From URHD0088 sp041488295 (lineage in GTDB: Bacteria; Pseudomonadota; Alphaproteobacteria; ATCC43930; CGMCC-115725): DNA of 64,000 bases. The first letter of the stretch is position 1, and every line of letters begins with the position of its first letter. The DNA is taken from contig JBGPOZ010000001.1 in NCBI GenBank assembly GCA_041488295.1, positions 9,656 through 73,655 of the forward strand. Reading direction: 5' to 3'. This document shows positions 8,382-16,759 of this stretch, piece by piece. The notes under the pieces were generated by a model, which worked only from the letters and a program-made list of their open reading frames with translations, ran no database searches and was not told where the DNA came from. Both the position numbers and the translations under genes were made by a program.

Positions 8382-9385
8382 TGGCGGCGGAGCAGCCAAC
8401 GGCGCTTGTGACCGGAGCTTCCGGTTTCGTCGGATCGGCCGTCGCGCGGTGTCTCGTCGCTGCCGGGTTTCGGGTGCGGGCTCTCCTACGGCCGACAAGT
8501 GATCGCCGCAACGTCGATGGGCTCCCAGTCGAGATCCGTATCGGCGCGCTCGACGACCCGGCCGGCCTCGGCCCAGCGCTCGAAGGTTGCAGCCACCTCT
8601 TCCACGTCGCCGCAGATTATCGGCTTTGGGTCCCGGATCCGGCGTCTATGTTCCGCGTCAATGTCGACGGTACGCGGCGCCTCATGGAAGCGGCGCTTGC
8701 CGCCGGCGTCGAGCGCATCGTCTACACGAGCAGCGTCGCGACGCTCGGCCTCCTCGCCGACGGCAGTCCTGCCGACGAGTCGACGCCGAGCCGCTACGCA
8801 GACATGATTGGGCCCTACAAGCAGTCGAAGTTTCGTGCGGAGGAAGCGGTGCGTGATCTCATTGCCGAGCGCCGGCTTCCGGCCACGATCGTCAACCCGT
8901 CGACGCCGGTCGGACCGCGCGACGTAAAACCGACTCCGACGGGCCGCATGATCCTAGAGGCGGCCAGCGGTCGCATGCCGGCCTTCGTCGATACCGGCCT
9001 CAACCTCGTCCATGTCGATGACGTCGCCGCGGGTCATCTTCTCGCGGCGGAGAAGGGTCGGGTGGGCGAGCGCTACATTCTCGGCGGCGACAACCTCACT
9101 CTGGCGCAGATTCTTGCCGAGGTCGCAGCCGTCGCCGGACGGAAACCGCCGAGGCTGCGCCTACCGATCGCGCCGTTAATGCCGTTGGCGATGCTCGCCG
9201 AGGCTCTTGCTCGACTCACGGGAAAGGAGCCGTTCGTGACGCGTGACGGACTGCGCATGGCGCGCAAGAAGATGTACTTTTCCTCGGCGAAGGCGCGCGC
9301 CGAGCTCGGCTACACGCCGCGCCCGGCGCGCGACGGGATCGCCGACGCGATCCTTTGGTTTCGTCAGGCAGGGTATTGTCGATGA
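8381..9385 (+). CDS. hpnA: Hopanoid-associated sugar epimerase HpnA
   Basis: A 334-residue short-chain dehydrogenase of the extended (atypical) type, similar to dihydroflavonol-4-reductases. It shows the NAD(P) motif TGASGFVGSAV, the strand LFHVAADYRLWVPDP, TSSVATLG, and the catalytic pair YKQSK preceded by conserved serine. In hopanoid loci HpnA is predicted to modify the sugar-derived side chain, though its reaction is unproven. It opens a seven-gene run (hpnA to hpnG) in which every junction overlaps by one to four bases. Identity rests on family likeness plus position directly in front of hpnB, hpnC and hpnD. Confidence 0.85.
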   Translation: MAAEQPTALVTGASGFVGSAVARCLVAAGFRVRALLRPTSDRRNVDGLPVEIRIGALDDPAGLGPALEGCSHLFHVAADYRLWVPDPASMFRVNVDGTRRLMEAALAAGVERIVYTSSVATLGLLADGSPADESTPSRYADMIGPYKQSKFRAEEAVRDLIAERRLPATIVNPSTPVGPRDVKPTPTGRMILEAASGRMPAFVDTGLNLVHVDDVAAGHLLAAEKGRVGERYILGGDNLTLAQILAEVAAVAGRKPPRLRLPIAPLMPLAMLAEALARLTGKEPFVTRDGLRMARKKMYFSSAKARAELGYTPRPARDGIADAILWFRQAGYCR

Positions 9386-10524
9386 CGATCGCACTTGCCG
9401 CCCTGTCCCTCGCGATCTGGCTCTATCTGCTCTTTGCTCATGGCGGGTTCTGGCGGGAGCGGCCGGTACCTCCGCTCGCCGCGCCGGCGCGTTGGCCGGA
9501 AGTCGTCGCGGTCGTGCCGGCACGTGACGAAGCGAAGACGATCGGCCGGGCGATCGCGTCGCTTCTGCGCCAGCGTTATCCCGGCGCCTTCTCGATCGTG
9601 CTCGTCGACGATCACAGCAGCGACGAGACCGTCGCCGCGGCAACGCGCGTCGCGCGCGAGATCCGTTCGCCCGCTCATCTGACGATTGTTCCAGCCGGCC
9701 CGCTGCCGCGTGGCTGGACCGGCAAGCTCTGGGCGGTGAGCGAGGGGTTGCGCCACATCGACGAGGTCGGCAACGCCGCGGAATGCGTGCTCCTCACCGA
9801 TGCCGACATCGAGCATGACCCCGACAATCTTGCCGAGCTCGTCGCGCGCATGGAGAAGCGCCGTCTCGATCTTGCCTCGCTCATGGTGCGCCTTCGCTGC
9901 AACTCGATCGCCGAGCGCCTTCTCGTCCCGGCCTTCGTCTTCTTTTTTCAGATGCTCTATCCCTTCGCATGGGTGAACGACTCACGACGCAGCACCGCCG
10001 GCGCCGCCGGGGGCTGCATGCTGATTCGCCGCGCCGCCCTTGCCAAGGCGGGCGGCATCGCCAGCATTCGCGGTTCTCTCATCGACGATTGCGCGCTCGG
10101 CAGGACAATGAAGCGGCATGGCCGCATATGGCTCGGTCTCACCGAAAAGACGCAGAGCTTGCGCCGCTATCCGCGGCTCGGCGATATTTGGCGTATGATC
10201 GCGCGTACAGCTTACACTCAGCTCAATCAATCGCCGCTCCTGCTCGGCGGGGCGATACTCGGCATGTCGGTGACTTTTCTCGCGCCGCCGTTCCTTGTGC
10301 CGGCCGGAGGATTGGCGGGATTGCTCGCGGTACTTGCCTGGCTTGCCATGACGATCGCCTTCACCCCGACATTGCGGCTGTATCGGCAACCGCTTCTCAT
10401 GGCGCCCCTCCTGCCGTTCATCGCTTTGTTCTACATGGCGGCGACCATCGATTCGGCGCGGCGCCATCGGCAGGGCAGGGGTGGTGAATGGAAGGGACGG
10501 ATTCAGGAGCGCGACCCGGCGTGA
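9382..10524 (+). CDS. hpnB: Hopanoid-associated glycosyltransferase HpnB
   Basis: A 380-residue membrane-bound family 2 glycosyltransferase. An N-terminal membrane segment (residues about 3-20) is followed by the GT-A domain: VVAVVPARDEAKTIG, IVLVDDHSSDET and the metal-binding DAD in LLTDADIEHDPD. Further on are AAGGCMLIRR and GSLIDDCALG. Two or three hydrophobic segments close the protein (about residues 295-365), so the catalytic domain faces the cytoplasm on the inner membrane. HpnB is thought to take part in head-group modification of bacteriohopanepolyols; its exact donor is not established. The ATG at 9382 overlaps the hpnA stop. Confidence 0.85.
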   Translation: MTIALAALSLAIWLYLLFAHGGFWRERPVPPLAAPARWPEVVAVVPARDEAKTIGRAIASLLRQRYPGAFSIVLVDDHSSDETVAAATRVAREIRSPAHLTIVPAGPLPRGWTGKLWAVSEGLRHIDEVGNAAECVLLTDADIEHDPDNLAELVARMEKRRLDLASLMVRLRCNSIAERLLVPAFVFFFQMLYPFAWVNDSRRSTAGAAGGCMLIRRAALAKAGGIASIRGSLIDDCALGRTMKRHGRIWLGLTEKTQSLRRYPRLGDIWRMIARTAYTQLNQSPLLLGGAILGMSVTFLAPPFLVPAGGLAGLLAVLAWLAMTIAFTPTLRLYRQPLLMAPLLPFIALFYMAATIDSARRHRQGRGGEWKGRIQERDPA

Positions 10525-11369
10525 CCGCCGCGGTCGAGACGCCGTCGGGAAAGAACGCATCGGGCGAGAATTTTCCGGTCGGTTCATTCCTCATCCGGCC
10601 CGCGCTGCGCCGCCACGTCCATGTCTTCTACAAATTCGCGCGCGCCGCCGATGACATCGCCGACAACCCGGCGCTGGCCGCCGCGGAGAAGGTGCGTCGG
10701 CTCGACCGTATGGCCGAGATTCTCGATGGCGCGCCGGGCGACGATGCCCCGACAGCAAGCGCCATGCGGACGAGCCTCGACGAAACGGGCGTGACCGCAC
10801 AGCATTGCCACGACGTCCTCCACGCCTTCCGTCTCGATGCGACGAAGTTGCGTTACGAGGATTGGGACGATCTCATGGATTATTGCCGATATTCGGCCTC
10901 GCCGGTCGGGCGGCAGCTTATCGATCTCCATGGCGAGGATCGCGCAGCATATGCGCCGTCCGACGCGCTCTGCTCGGCGCTCCAGGTGCTCAATCACCTG
11001 CAGGATTGCGCCGAGGATTTCCGCGCGTTGGACCGGGTTTATATCCCACGCGCCGATTTTGCCGCGGGCGGCTCGAGCATCGAGGATCTGCGGGGCGATC
11101 GGCTGACCGCCGGGCTGCGCAGAACCCTCGATCGGCTACTCGACGAAACGGACAAACTCGTCGCCGCATCCCGGGCATTGCCGCCGGCGATCGCCAGCTT
11201 CGGCTTGCGCTGCGAGAGCGCGGTCATCGTCGATCTGGCTCGCCGGCTCGCGCGCCGCTTGCGGTACGGCGATCCGCTGGCGACGCGCGTCAAGTTGACA
11301 TCAAGCGATTTCGCGAGTGCCCTCGCCATCGGCGTTTGGCGCGGGATTCCGGTGCGGCGGCGGAAATGA
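10521..11369 (+). CDS. hpnC: Hydroxysqualene synthase HpnC
   Basis: A 282-residue isoprenoid synthase of the squalene/phytoene synthase fold. In the three-enzyme bacterial route HpnC converts presqualene diphosphate to hydroxysqualene. The first aspartate-rich motif is DDIADN within YKFARAADDIADN and the second is QDCAEDFRALDRVYIP. The family's YCRYSASPVGRQ block is also present. I chose the GTG at 10521, which overlaps the hpnB stop in a GTGA junction like the rest of the operon; an in-frame ATG at 10488 would add 11 residues inside hpnB. The gene overlaps hpnD by four bases. The cytosolic enzyme would act with HpnD and HpnE at the membrane. Confidence 0.9.
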   Translation: MTAAVETPSGKNASGENFPVGSFLIRPALRRHVHVFYKFARAADDIADNPALAAAEKVRRLDRMAEILDGAPGDDAPTASAMRTSLDETGVTAQHCHDVLHAFRLDATKLRYEDWDDLMDYCRYSASPVGRQLIDLHGEDRAAYAPSDALCSALQVLNHLQDCAEDFRALDRVYIPRADFAAGGSSIEDLRGDRLTAGLRRTLDRLLDETDKLVAASRALPPAIASFGLRCESAVIVDLARRLARRLRYGDPLATRVKLTSSDFASALAIGVWRGIPVRRRK

Positions 11370-12238
11370 GCGAGGCCGCGCGCGCTACGACAGAAGCTTC
11401 ATCGACCGATCCGCAAGAGGCTATCCGAGCGCGTGTCGCGGCCGCGGGGACGTCGTTCTACTGGGCGATGCGCATTCTGCCGCCGCCGCGCCGCAATGCA
11501 ATGTTTGCGGTCTACGCGTTCTGCCGCGAGGTCGACGATATCGCCGACGAGCCGGCGCCGGAACCGGAGAAACGTGCCGGATTGGCGCGATGGCGCGACG
11601 AAATCGAGGCGCTCTATGCCGGCCGCCCGCGGCACGTCATCACCAAGGCGCTGTTGGTTCCTCTGCGCGATTACGCGCTGCGTCGCGAGGATTTCCTCGC
11701 CATGATCGACGGAATGGAGATGGACGCGGTGGCCGACATCCGCGCCCCGTCGCTTGCCGAGCTCGATCTCTATTGCGCGCGCGTCGCAAGCGCGGTCGGC
11801 CATCTCTCGGTGCGCATCTTCGGCGACGCCTCGCCCGCCGCCGACCGTGTCGCCGAATCGCTCGGCCGCGCTCTCCAGCTCACCAACATTCTGCGCGACA
11901 TTGCCGAGGATGCGGCGCGCGGGCGCCTCTATCTGCCGCGCGAATTACTCGCGGCGCACGGCATCGCGACGACCGAGCCGAGCGTCGTTCTGTCCCATCC
12001 GTCGCTGCCGCTCGTTTGCCGCGATCTCGCGCGGATTGCGCGTCGGCACGACGAGGAGGCGTCCCGGGCGATGCGCGAATGCTCGCGCCGCGCGATGCGT
12101 CCCGCCGCGATCATGCAAGCCGTCTACCGGGCGACGCTCGACCGTCTCGTCGCCGCGGATTGGCGCCACCCCGACCGTCCGGTGCGCACGCCCACGGCAG
12201 TAAAGCTCTGGCTGGCGGTCCGCCATGGGCTCGTCTGA
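11366..12238 (+). CDS. hpnD: Presqualene diphosphate synthase HpnD
   Basis: A 290-residue squalene/phytoene synthase homologue. HpnD joins two farnesyl diphosphates head to head to give presqualene diphosphate, the first step to squalene here. Visible motifs are SFYWAMRILPPPRRNAM, the first aspartate motif in FCREVDDIADE, YCARVASAVGHLSVRIFG, and the second motif NILRDIAEDAARGRLYLP, all in the order of the family. The ATG overlaps the hpnC stop, and the stop shares a base with the hpnE ATG. Phytoene synthase is the main alternative, but HpnC and HpnE on both sides argue for the hopanoid role. Confidence 0.92.
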   Translation: MSEAARATTEASSTDPQEAIRARVAAAGTSFYWAMRILPPPRRNAMFAVYAFCREVDDIADEPAPEPEKRAGLARWRDEIEALYAGRPRHVITKALLVPLRDYALRREDFLAMIDGMEMDAVADIRAPSLAELDLYCARVASAVGHLSVRIFGDASPAADRVAESLGRALQLTNILRDIAEDAARGRLYLPRELLAAHGIATTEPSVVLSHPSLPLVCRDLARIARRHDEEASRAMRECSRRAMRPAAIMQAVYRATLDRLVAADWRHPDRPVRTPTAVKLWLAVRHGLV

Positions 12239-13563
12239 TGGCGATAGGCCGCGTTCACATCATCGGCGCGGGCGTGGCGGGATTGTCGGCCGCGGTCGAC
12301 CTCGCTCAAAAAGGACACAGCGTCGCGCTCTATGAGGCGGCGCCCCACGCGGGCGGCCGGTGCCGTTCCTATTTCGACGCCGAACTCGGTTGTCGCATCG
12401 ACAATGGGAACCACCTCCTCTTGAGCGCAAATACCGCGGCGCTCGGTTATCTCGAGGCGATCGGCGCCACGGGAACGCTGATCGGTCCGGCGGAGCCGCG
12501 GTTCGATTTTTGCGACCTCGCGACCGGCGAGCGCTGGGTCCTGGCGCCGGGATCCGGCAGGTTTCCCTGGTGGATTTTCGATCGCCGCCGCCGTGTTCCC
12601 GGCACGCGTGCCTCCGACTATCTTGCGATTGGCGCGCTGCGCAAGGCCGGCATCGACGATACCGTCGCACAGAGCCTCGACACGACGAGCACGCTGTTCC
12701 GCCGTCTCTGGCAGCCCTTCGCCGTGGCGGCGCTCAACACCGAAGTCGGGGCGGCCTCGGCAAGGCTGCTGTGGGATGTGCTCTTCTTGAGTTTCGGAGT
12801 GGGAGGAGCGGCGCTTCGACCCGTCGTCCCGCGCGAGGGCCTCTCCGAGAGCTTCATCGACCCGGCTCGCGAATTCCTGGTGGCGCACGGGGCGGAGCTT
12901 CGGTTCGGCACACGATTGCGCGGTCTCGTTAGCGATGCCGAGGCGGTTCGCCGGCTCGATTTCGATGAGGGCGCCGTGGCGCTCGAGACCGAAGACCGCG
13001 TCATTCTCGCCGTCCCGTCGGCGATGGCGGCGCGACTTTTGCCCGATCTCGTCGTGCCGACCGAGTACCGCGCCATCGTCAATGCCCATTACCGGTGGGA
13101 CAGTCCGCCCGACATGCCGCTTCTCGTCGGGGTCATCGGCGGCAATGCCGAATGGATCTTCCGCAAACCCGGCGTCCTCTCGGTCACCGTCAGCGCCGCC
13201 GATCGCCTTATCGACACCCCCGCGGACGCGCTCGCCCAGTTGCTGTGGCAAGACGTCGCACATGTTTGCGGCCTCGGGAGCGCGCCGCTGCCGGCATGGC
13301 GAATCGTCAAGGAAAAGCGGGCAACATTCGCCGCCTCGCCAGCCCAACTCCGCCGCCGCCCACCCGCGAGGACGGCATGGCACAATTTGTTCCTGGCGGG
13401 CGATTGGACGGCGACCGGCCTGCCGGCGACCATTGAAGGTGCGATCCGCTCGGGGCAAAAAGCGGCGGCGCTGGTCGACGGAACGTCAAAAAAATCGTTG
13501 ACGACAAAAGGCTTACGCGCGACACATTCGCACGGCGCGAGAGCAAAGCGCGTATCGGGATGA
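12238..13563 (+). CDS. hpnE: Hydroxysqualene dehydroxylase HpnE (FAD-dependent)
   Basis: A 441-residue FAD-dependent amine-oxidase/phytoene-desaturase-like protein that reduces hydroxysqualene to squalene. The N-terminal dinucleotide motif is IIGAGVAGLSAAVDLA, followed by ALYEAAPHAGGRCRS, and the C-terminal FAD-contact block is NLFLAGDWTATGLPATIEGA. The centre has LWQPFAVAALNTEV and VPREGLSE, both typical of HpnE. The last 25 or so residues (KKSLTTKGLRATHSHGARAK) go beyond the usual end and look unstructured. The gene overlaps shc by four bases. Confidence 0.9.
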   Translation: MAIGRVHIIGAGVAGLSAAVDLAQKGHSVALYEAAPHAGGRCRSYFDAELGCRIDNGNHLLLSANTAALGYLEAIGATGTLIGPAEPRFDFCDLATGERWVLAPGSGRFPWWIFDRRRRVPGTRASDYLAIGALRKAGIDDTVAQSLDTTSTLFRRLWQPFAVAALNTEVGAASARLLWDVLFLSFGVGGAALRPVVPREGLSESFIDPAREFLVAHGAELRFGTRLRGLVSDAEAVRRLDFDEGAVALETEDRVILAVPSAMAARLLPDLVVPTEYRAIVNAHYRWDSPPDMPLLVGVIGGNAEWIFRKPGVLSVTVSAADRLIDTPADALAQLLWQDVAHVCGLGSAPLPAWRIVKEKRATFAASPAQLRRRPPARTAWHNLFLAGDWTATGLPATIEGAIRSGQKAAALVDGTSKKSLTTKGLRATHSHGARAKRVSG

Positions 13564-15554
13564 ACGTCGTCCCTCAAGGTGCGACCAAGGCCATGGAACG
13601 ACCCCGTTTGATACCTCTCGAGGCGCGCTCGCCCCGGCCCGAGATGCTTGGCCGGGCGATCGACGATGCGGCGCAGGCATTGCTTGCGCAGCAACGCGAG
13701 GACGGCCATTGGGCTTTCGAGCTCGAAGCCGATGTGACGATCCCGTCGGAATACATCCTGCTCGGCCACTATCTTGGCGCGGTCGATGCCGCCGAAGAGC
13801 GGCGCATCGCCAAATACGTTCGCGCGACGCAAGGCGAGCATGGCGGCTGGGCGCTCTTCCACGGCGGCGCTTTCGACATGAGCGCCACCGTGAAGGCCTA
13901 TTTCGCGCTGAAGGCGGTCGGCGATGCGATCGAAGCGCCGCACATGGTGCGCGCCCGCGCGGCGATCCTGGCGCGCGGCGGTGCCGCTCGCGCCAATGTC
14001 TTCACGCGCATCCTGCTCGCCCTGTTCGGCGAGGTACCGTGGGGCGCGGTGCCAGTGATGCCGGTCGAGATCATGACCTTGCCGCGTTGGTTTCCGTTCC
14101 ACCTCGACAAGGTCTCGTACTGGTCGCGTACCGTCATTGTGCCGTTGCTCGTTCTCATGGCGGTCCGGCCGTGCGCGCGCAATCCCAAGAAGGTTTCGAT
14201 CCGCGAGCTCTTCACGACGGCGCCGGAAGAGGTCAAGGCTTGGCTGGCGCCGGTCGACGAATCGGTCTGGGGAATTCTATTCGAGCGACTGGACCGGGTC
14301 CTGCGCATCGCCGAGCCGTATTTTCCGAAAGGCGGACGCCAGCGCGCAATCGACGCTGCGGTGACCTGGGTCGAAGAGCGCCTCAATGGCGAGGACGGAC
14401 TCGGTGCAATCTACCCGGCCATGGCGAACGCCGTCATGATGTATGACTGCCTCGGATATCCCGAGGACCATCCGCACGTCGTGACGGCCAAGGCGGCGAT
14501 CCGGAAACTTCTCGTATTGGACGAGCCGGAGCGGTCGTATTGCCAACCATGCCTCTCGCCGGTCTGGGATACGGCGCTGGCCGCCCATGCTCTCCTTGAA
14601 GCCGGGGGGCAAGCGGCCGAGGGCGCGGTGCGACGCGGCCTCGATTGGCTGGTCGAGCGGCAGATCCTGGACGTCGTCGGCGATTGGGGATCGACGCGGC
14701 CGGACGTGCGCCCGGGCGGCTGGGCATTTCAGTACGCCAATCCGCACTACCCCGATCTCGACGACAGCGCCGTCGTCGTCATGGCGCTCGACCGATGCGA
14801 CCGTGAGCGCTACCGGAACGCGATCGAGCGGGCGACCGAATGGATCGTCGGATTGCAGAGCCGCAACGGCGGCTGGGGCGCCTTCGATGCCGACAACACC
14901 TACTACTACCTGAACCATATCCCCTTCGCCGATCACGGCGCGTTGCTCGATCCGCCGACCGCCGATGTCTCGGCGCGGTGCGTCGGCATGCTGGCGCAGC
15001 TTGGCTACGACAAGGACCATCCGGCGCTCGGGGCCGGCGTCTCTTATCTGCGCCAGGAGCAGGAAGCCGATGGCTCCTGGTTCGGCCGCTGGGGCACCAA
15101 TTACATTTACGGCACCTGGTCCGTTCTTTGCGCCGCCACCGCCGCCGAGCTCGATCCGGCGTCACCGGACATCCGCCGCGCGGTGGCATGGCTGCTCTCC
15201 TGCCAGCGCGCCGATGGCGGTTGGGGCGAGGATGGAGCCTCCTACTGGCCGGATCAGCCGCGCGGCGAGGGCAAGGTCAGCATCGCCTCGCAAACCGCCT
15301 GGGCGCTCCTCGGCCTCATGGCGGCAGGCGAGGTGGGGAACCCCGCCGTTGCGCGTGGCATCGCCTTTCTCCTCGAGGCTCAGCAATCCCACGGCTTTTG
15401 GGATGAAGAGAGCTATACGGCGGTCGGTTTCCCGCGCGTCTTCTACTTGCGCTACCACGGCTATCGCGCGTTCTTTCCGCTCTGGGCCTTGGCACGCTAT
15501 CGCAATCTCCTCAACAGCAGCGCGCCCGCCGCCCAGCCTCAATACGGTTTGTGA
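13560..15554 (+). CDS. shc: Squalene-hopene cyclase (HpnF)
   Basis: A 664-residue squalene-hopene cyclase, the committed hopanoid enzyme, which folds and cyclises squalene to hopene and hopanol as a monotopic membrane protein. The catalytic aspartate motif is D399-L-D-D402 followed by S-A (family consensus DxDD). Several QW repeats are visible, including QSRNGGWGAFD, QEADGSWFGRWG and QRADGGWGEDG. The C-terminal block GFPRVFYLRYHGYRAFFP is near-invariant in bacterial cyclases. The length is typical (630-680). It overlaps hpnE upstream and hpnG downstream (GTGA), so the whole route from farnesyl diphosphate to adenosylhopane processing lies in one transcript. Confidence 0.96.
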   Translation: MNVVPQGATKAMERPRLIPLEARSPRPEMLGRAIDDAAQALLAQQREDGHWAFELEADVTIPSEYILLGHYLGAVDAAEERRIAKYVRATQGEHGGWALFHGGAFDMSATVKAYFALKAVGDAIEAPHMVRARAAILARGGAARANVFTRILLALFGEVPWGAVPVMPVEIMTLPRWFPFHLDKVSYWSRTVIVPLLVLMAVRPCARNPKKVSIRELFTTAPEEVKAWLAPVDESVWGILFERLDRVLRIAEPYFPKGGRQRAIDAAVTWVEERLNGEDGLGAIYPAMANAVMMYDCLGYPEDHPHVVTAKAAIRKLLVLDEPERSYCQPCLSPVWDTALAAHALLEAGGQAAEGAVRRGLDWLVERQILDVVGDWGSTRPDVRPGGWAFQYANPHYPDLDDSAVVVMALDRCDRERYRNAIERATEWIVGLQSRNGGWGAFDADNTYYYLNHIPFADHGALLDPPTADVSARCVGMLAQLGYDKDHPALGAGVSYLRQEQEADGSWFGRWGTNYIYGTWSVLCAATAAELDPASPDIRRAVAWLLSCQRADGGWGEDGASYWPDQPRGEGKVSIASQTAWALLGLMAAGEVGNPAVARGIAFLLEAQQSHGFWDEESYTAVGFPRVFYLRYHGYRAFFPLWALARYRNLLNSSAPAAQPQYGL

Positions 15555-16219
15555 CGGTCCTCGCCGTCACCGGGTTGCGCGCGGAAGCGCGGATCGCCGC
15601 CGCGGCGGGGCTCGTCCCGGTCTGCGCCGGGGGCGCGCCCGAACGGACAGCGAAGGCGCTAGACCGCGCGCTTGCAACGGGCGTCACCGGAATCGTCAGC
15701 CTCGGCATCGCCGGCGGGCTCGCGGTCGGTCTGCGGCCCGGCGCGGTGATCCTTCCGCGCGCCATCTGTGGCCCCGACGGCGCCCGCCATCCCGTCTCGT
15801 CCGATTGGCATTCGTCCTTGCAAGCTCGGCTCGGCGCCCATGAGGGCGACATTTTCGGGGCGACAGCGACCGTCGTGCGAGCGGTGGAGAAGGCAGAGCT
15901 CCATCGACGGACTGGCGCTGTCGCGACCGATCTCGAGAGCCTGGTCGTGGCGCAAGCGGCGATGCATGCGGGGTTCCCGTTCATCGCTCTGCGCGTCATC
16001 GCCGATCCGGCCGAGCGCGACCTTCCCGCCGCGGCACTCCTCTCGCTCAAGCCCGACGGCTCTGCAGATCTGCTGCGAATCCTCGCCTCTCTTCTGGTGA
16101 GGCCGGGCCAGCTCCCGCAGCTTCTCGGCCTTGCGCTGGAGGCCCGTCGGGCGCTCCGCGCGCTCGCTCGCGCCGTAACGATGGTGCGACCACTTTTGCG
16201 GCATCACGAGGTCGCATAG
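15551..16219 (+). CDS. hpnG: Adenosylhopane nucleosidase/phosphorylase HpnG
   Basis: A 222-residue protein of the purine nucleoside phosphorylase/MTA-SAH nucleosidase superfamily. HpnG removes adenine from adenosylhopane to give ribosylhopane. The family pattern is TVLAVTGLRAEARIAA at the N-terminus, GIVSLGIAGGLAVGLRPGAV in the centre, and the ATDLESLVVAQAA region carrying the active-site acidic residues, then FPFIALRVIADPAER. The GTG start overlaps the shc stop. It is the last gene of the operon; about 135 bp follow before a small secreted-protein gene. HpnH, which makes its substrate, is on the other strand about 0.5 kb away. Confidence 0.9.
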   Translation: MTVLAVTGLRAEARIAAAAGLVPVCAGGAPERTAKALDRALATGVTGIVSLGIAGGLAVGLRPGAVILPRAICGPDGARHPVSSDWHSSLQARLGAHEGDIFGATATVVRAVEKAELHRRTGAVATDLESLVVAQAAMHAGFPFIALRVIADPAERDLPAAALLSLKPDGSADLLRILASLLVRPGQLPQLLGLALEARRALRALARAVTMVRPLLRHHEVA

Positions 16220-16355
16220 CACCGCTCACGGCGACGGTTCGGCGATGTAACGACGGCAACGCCGCGCGATGTGAGACGGGCCACACCGCCGCGCCGCGAA
16301 AGTGTGTCTAATCCCGGCATTCCTCCGCACCTTTATTCAGGAAAGGAGGCCCTTC

Positions 16356-16727
16356 ATGAAAACCGTCCTTGCCACGCTGACGATGGCGATGGTGTCGGTG
16401 GCCGCCCCGGCCATGGACGAGCGCTCGGCGCTCGATAGCCCGGTTGGCTGTATCGATGCCGAGGCATTGTGGAATCTGCTCGCGGCCTGGGAACACCATG
16501 ACGCCATGACATCGGCTCAGCTGATGGCGGTACGATGCCAATCGCTGGCGAACACGCGCTACCTGCTGGTGGAGCAACGCAACGGCGTCTCGAAGCTTCG
16601 TGTCTTCAAGAAACCCGACGAATGGGCGACCTCATGGGTCGCCTATACGCTCGATGAGATGGTGGCGCCGGAGCAGGAACTCCGTTCAAAAGAGCCAGAC
16701 GCTGTACCGACTGGCTCGTCCTCGTGA
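16356..16727 (+). CDS. Small secreted protein of unknown function
   Basis: A 123-residue protein I do not recognise. It has a probable signal peptide (MKTVLATLTMAMVSVAAPAM, cleavage near residue 20) and two cysteines in the mature part (VGCIDAEALW and MAVRCQSLAN) that could form a disulfide in the periplasm. The ATG at 16356 is preferred over an upstream in-frame GTG because a strong Shine-Dalgarno (AAGGAGG, 16343-16349) lies six bases before it and the signal peptide then starts correctly. It sits between hpnG and the converging hpnH and is followed at once by a hairpin terminator. A role in hopanoid biology is possible only by position. Confidence 0.65.
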   Translation: MKTVLATLTMAMVSVAAPAMDERSALDSPVGCIDAEALWNLLAAWEHHDAMTSAQLMAVRCQSLANTRYLLVEQRNGVSKLRVFKKPDEWATSWVAYTLDEMVAPEQELRSKEPDAVPTGSSS

Positions 16728-16759
16728 GGCCGACCCGGAGCGGGTCACCCGGCCTTTTT
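16728..16759 (+). terminator. Rho-independent terminator between the small secreted gene and hpnH
   Basis: Directly after the stop of the small secreted gene, an inner stem GACCCG (16732-16737) pairs with CGGGTC (16741-16746) over a three-base loop. It is framed by GGCC on both sides (16728-16731 and 16751-16754, with a four-base bulge) and followed by five Ts. It terminates + strand transcription and overlaps the hpnH 3' end, which comes from the other side. No T run is present for the minus strand. Confidence 0.65.

Noticed and set aside
12124..13458. A 444-codon minus-strand frame opposite hpnE
   Set aside because: It has no family likeness, and hpnE has conserved FAD motifs and operon overlaps.
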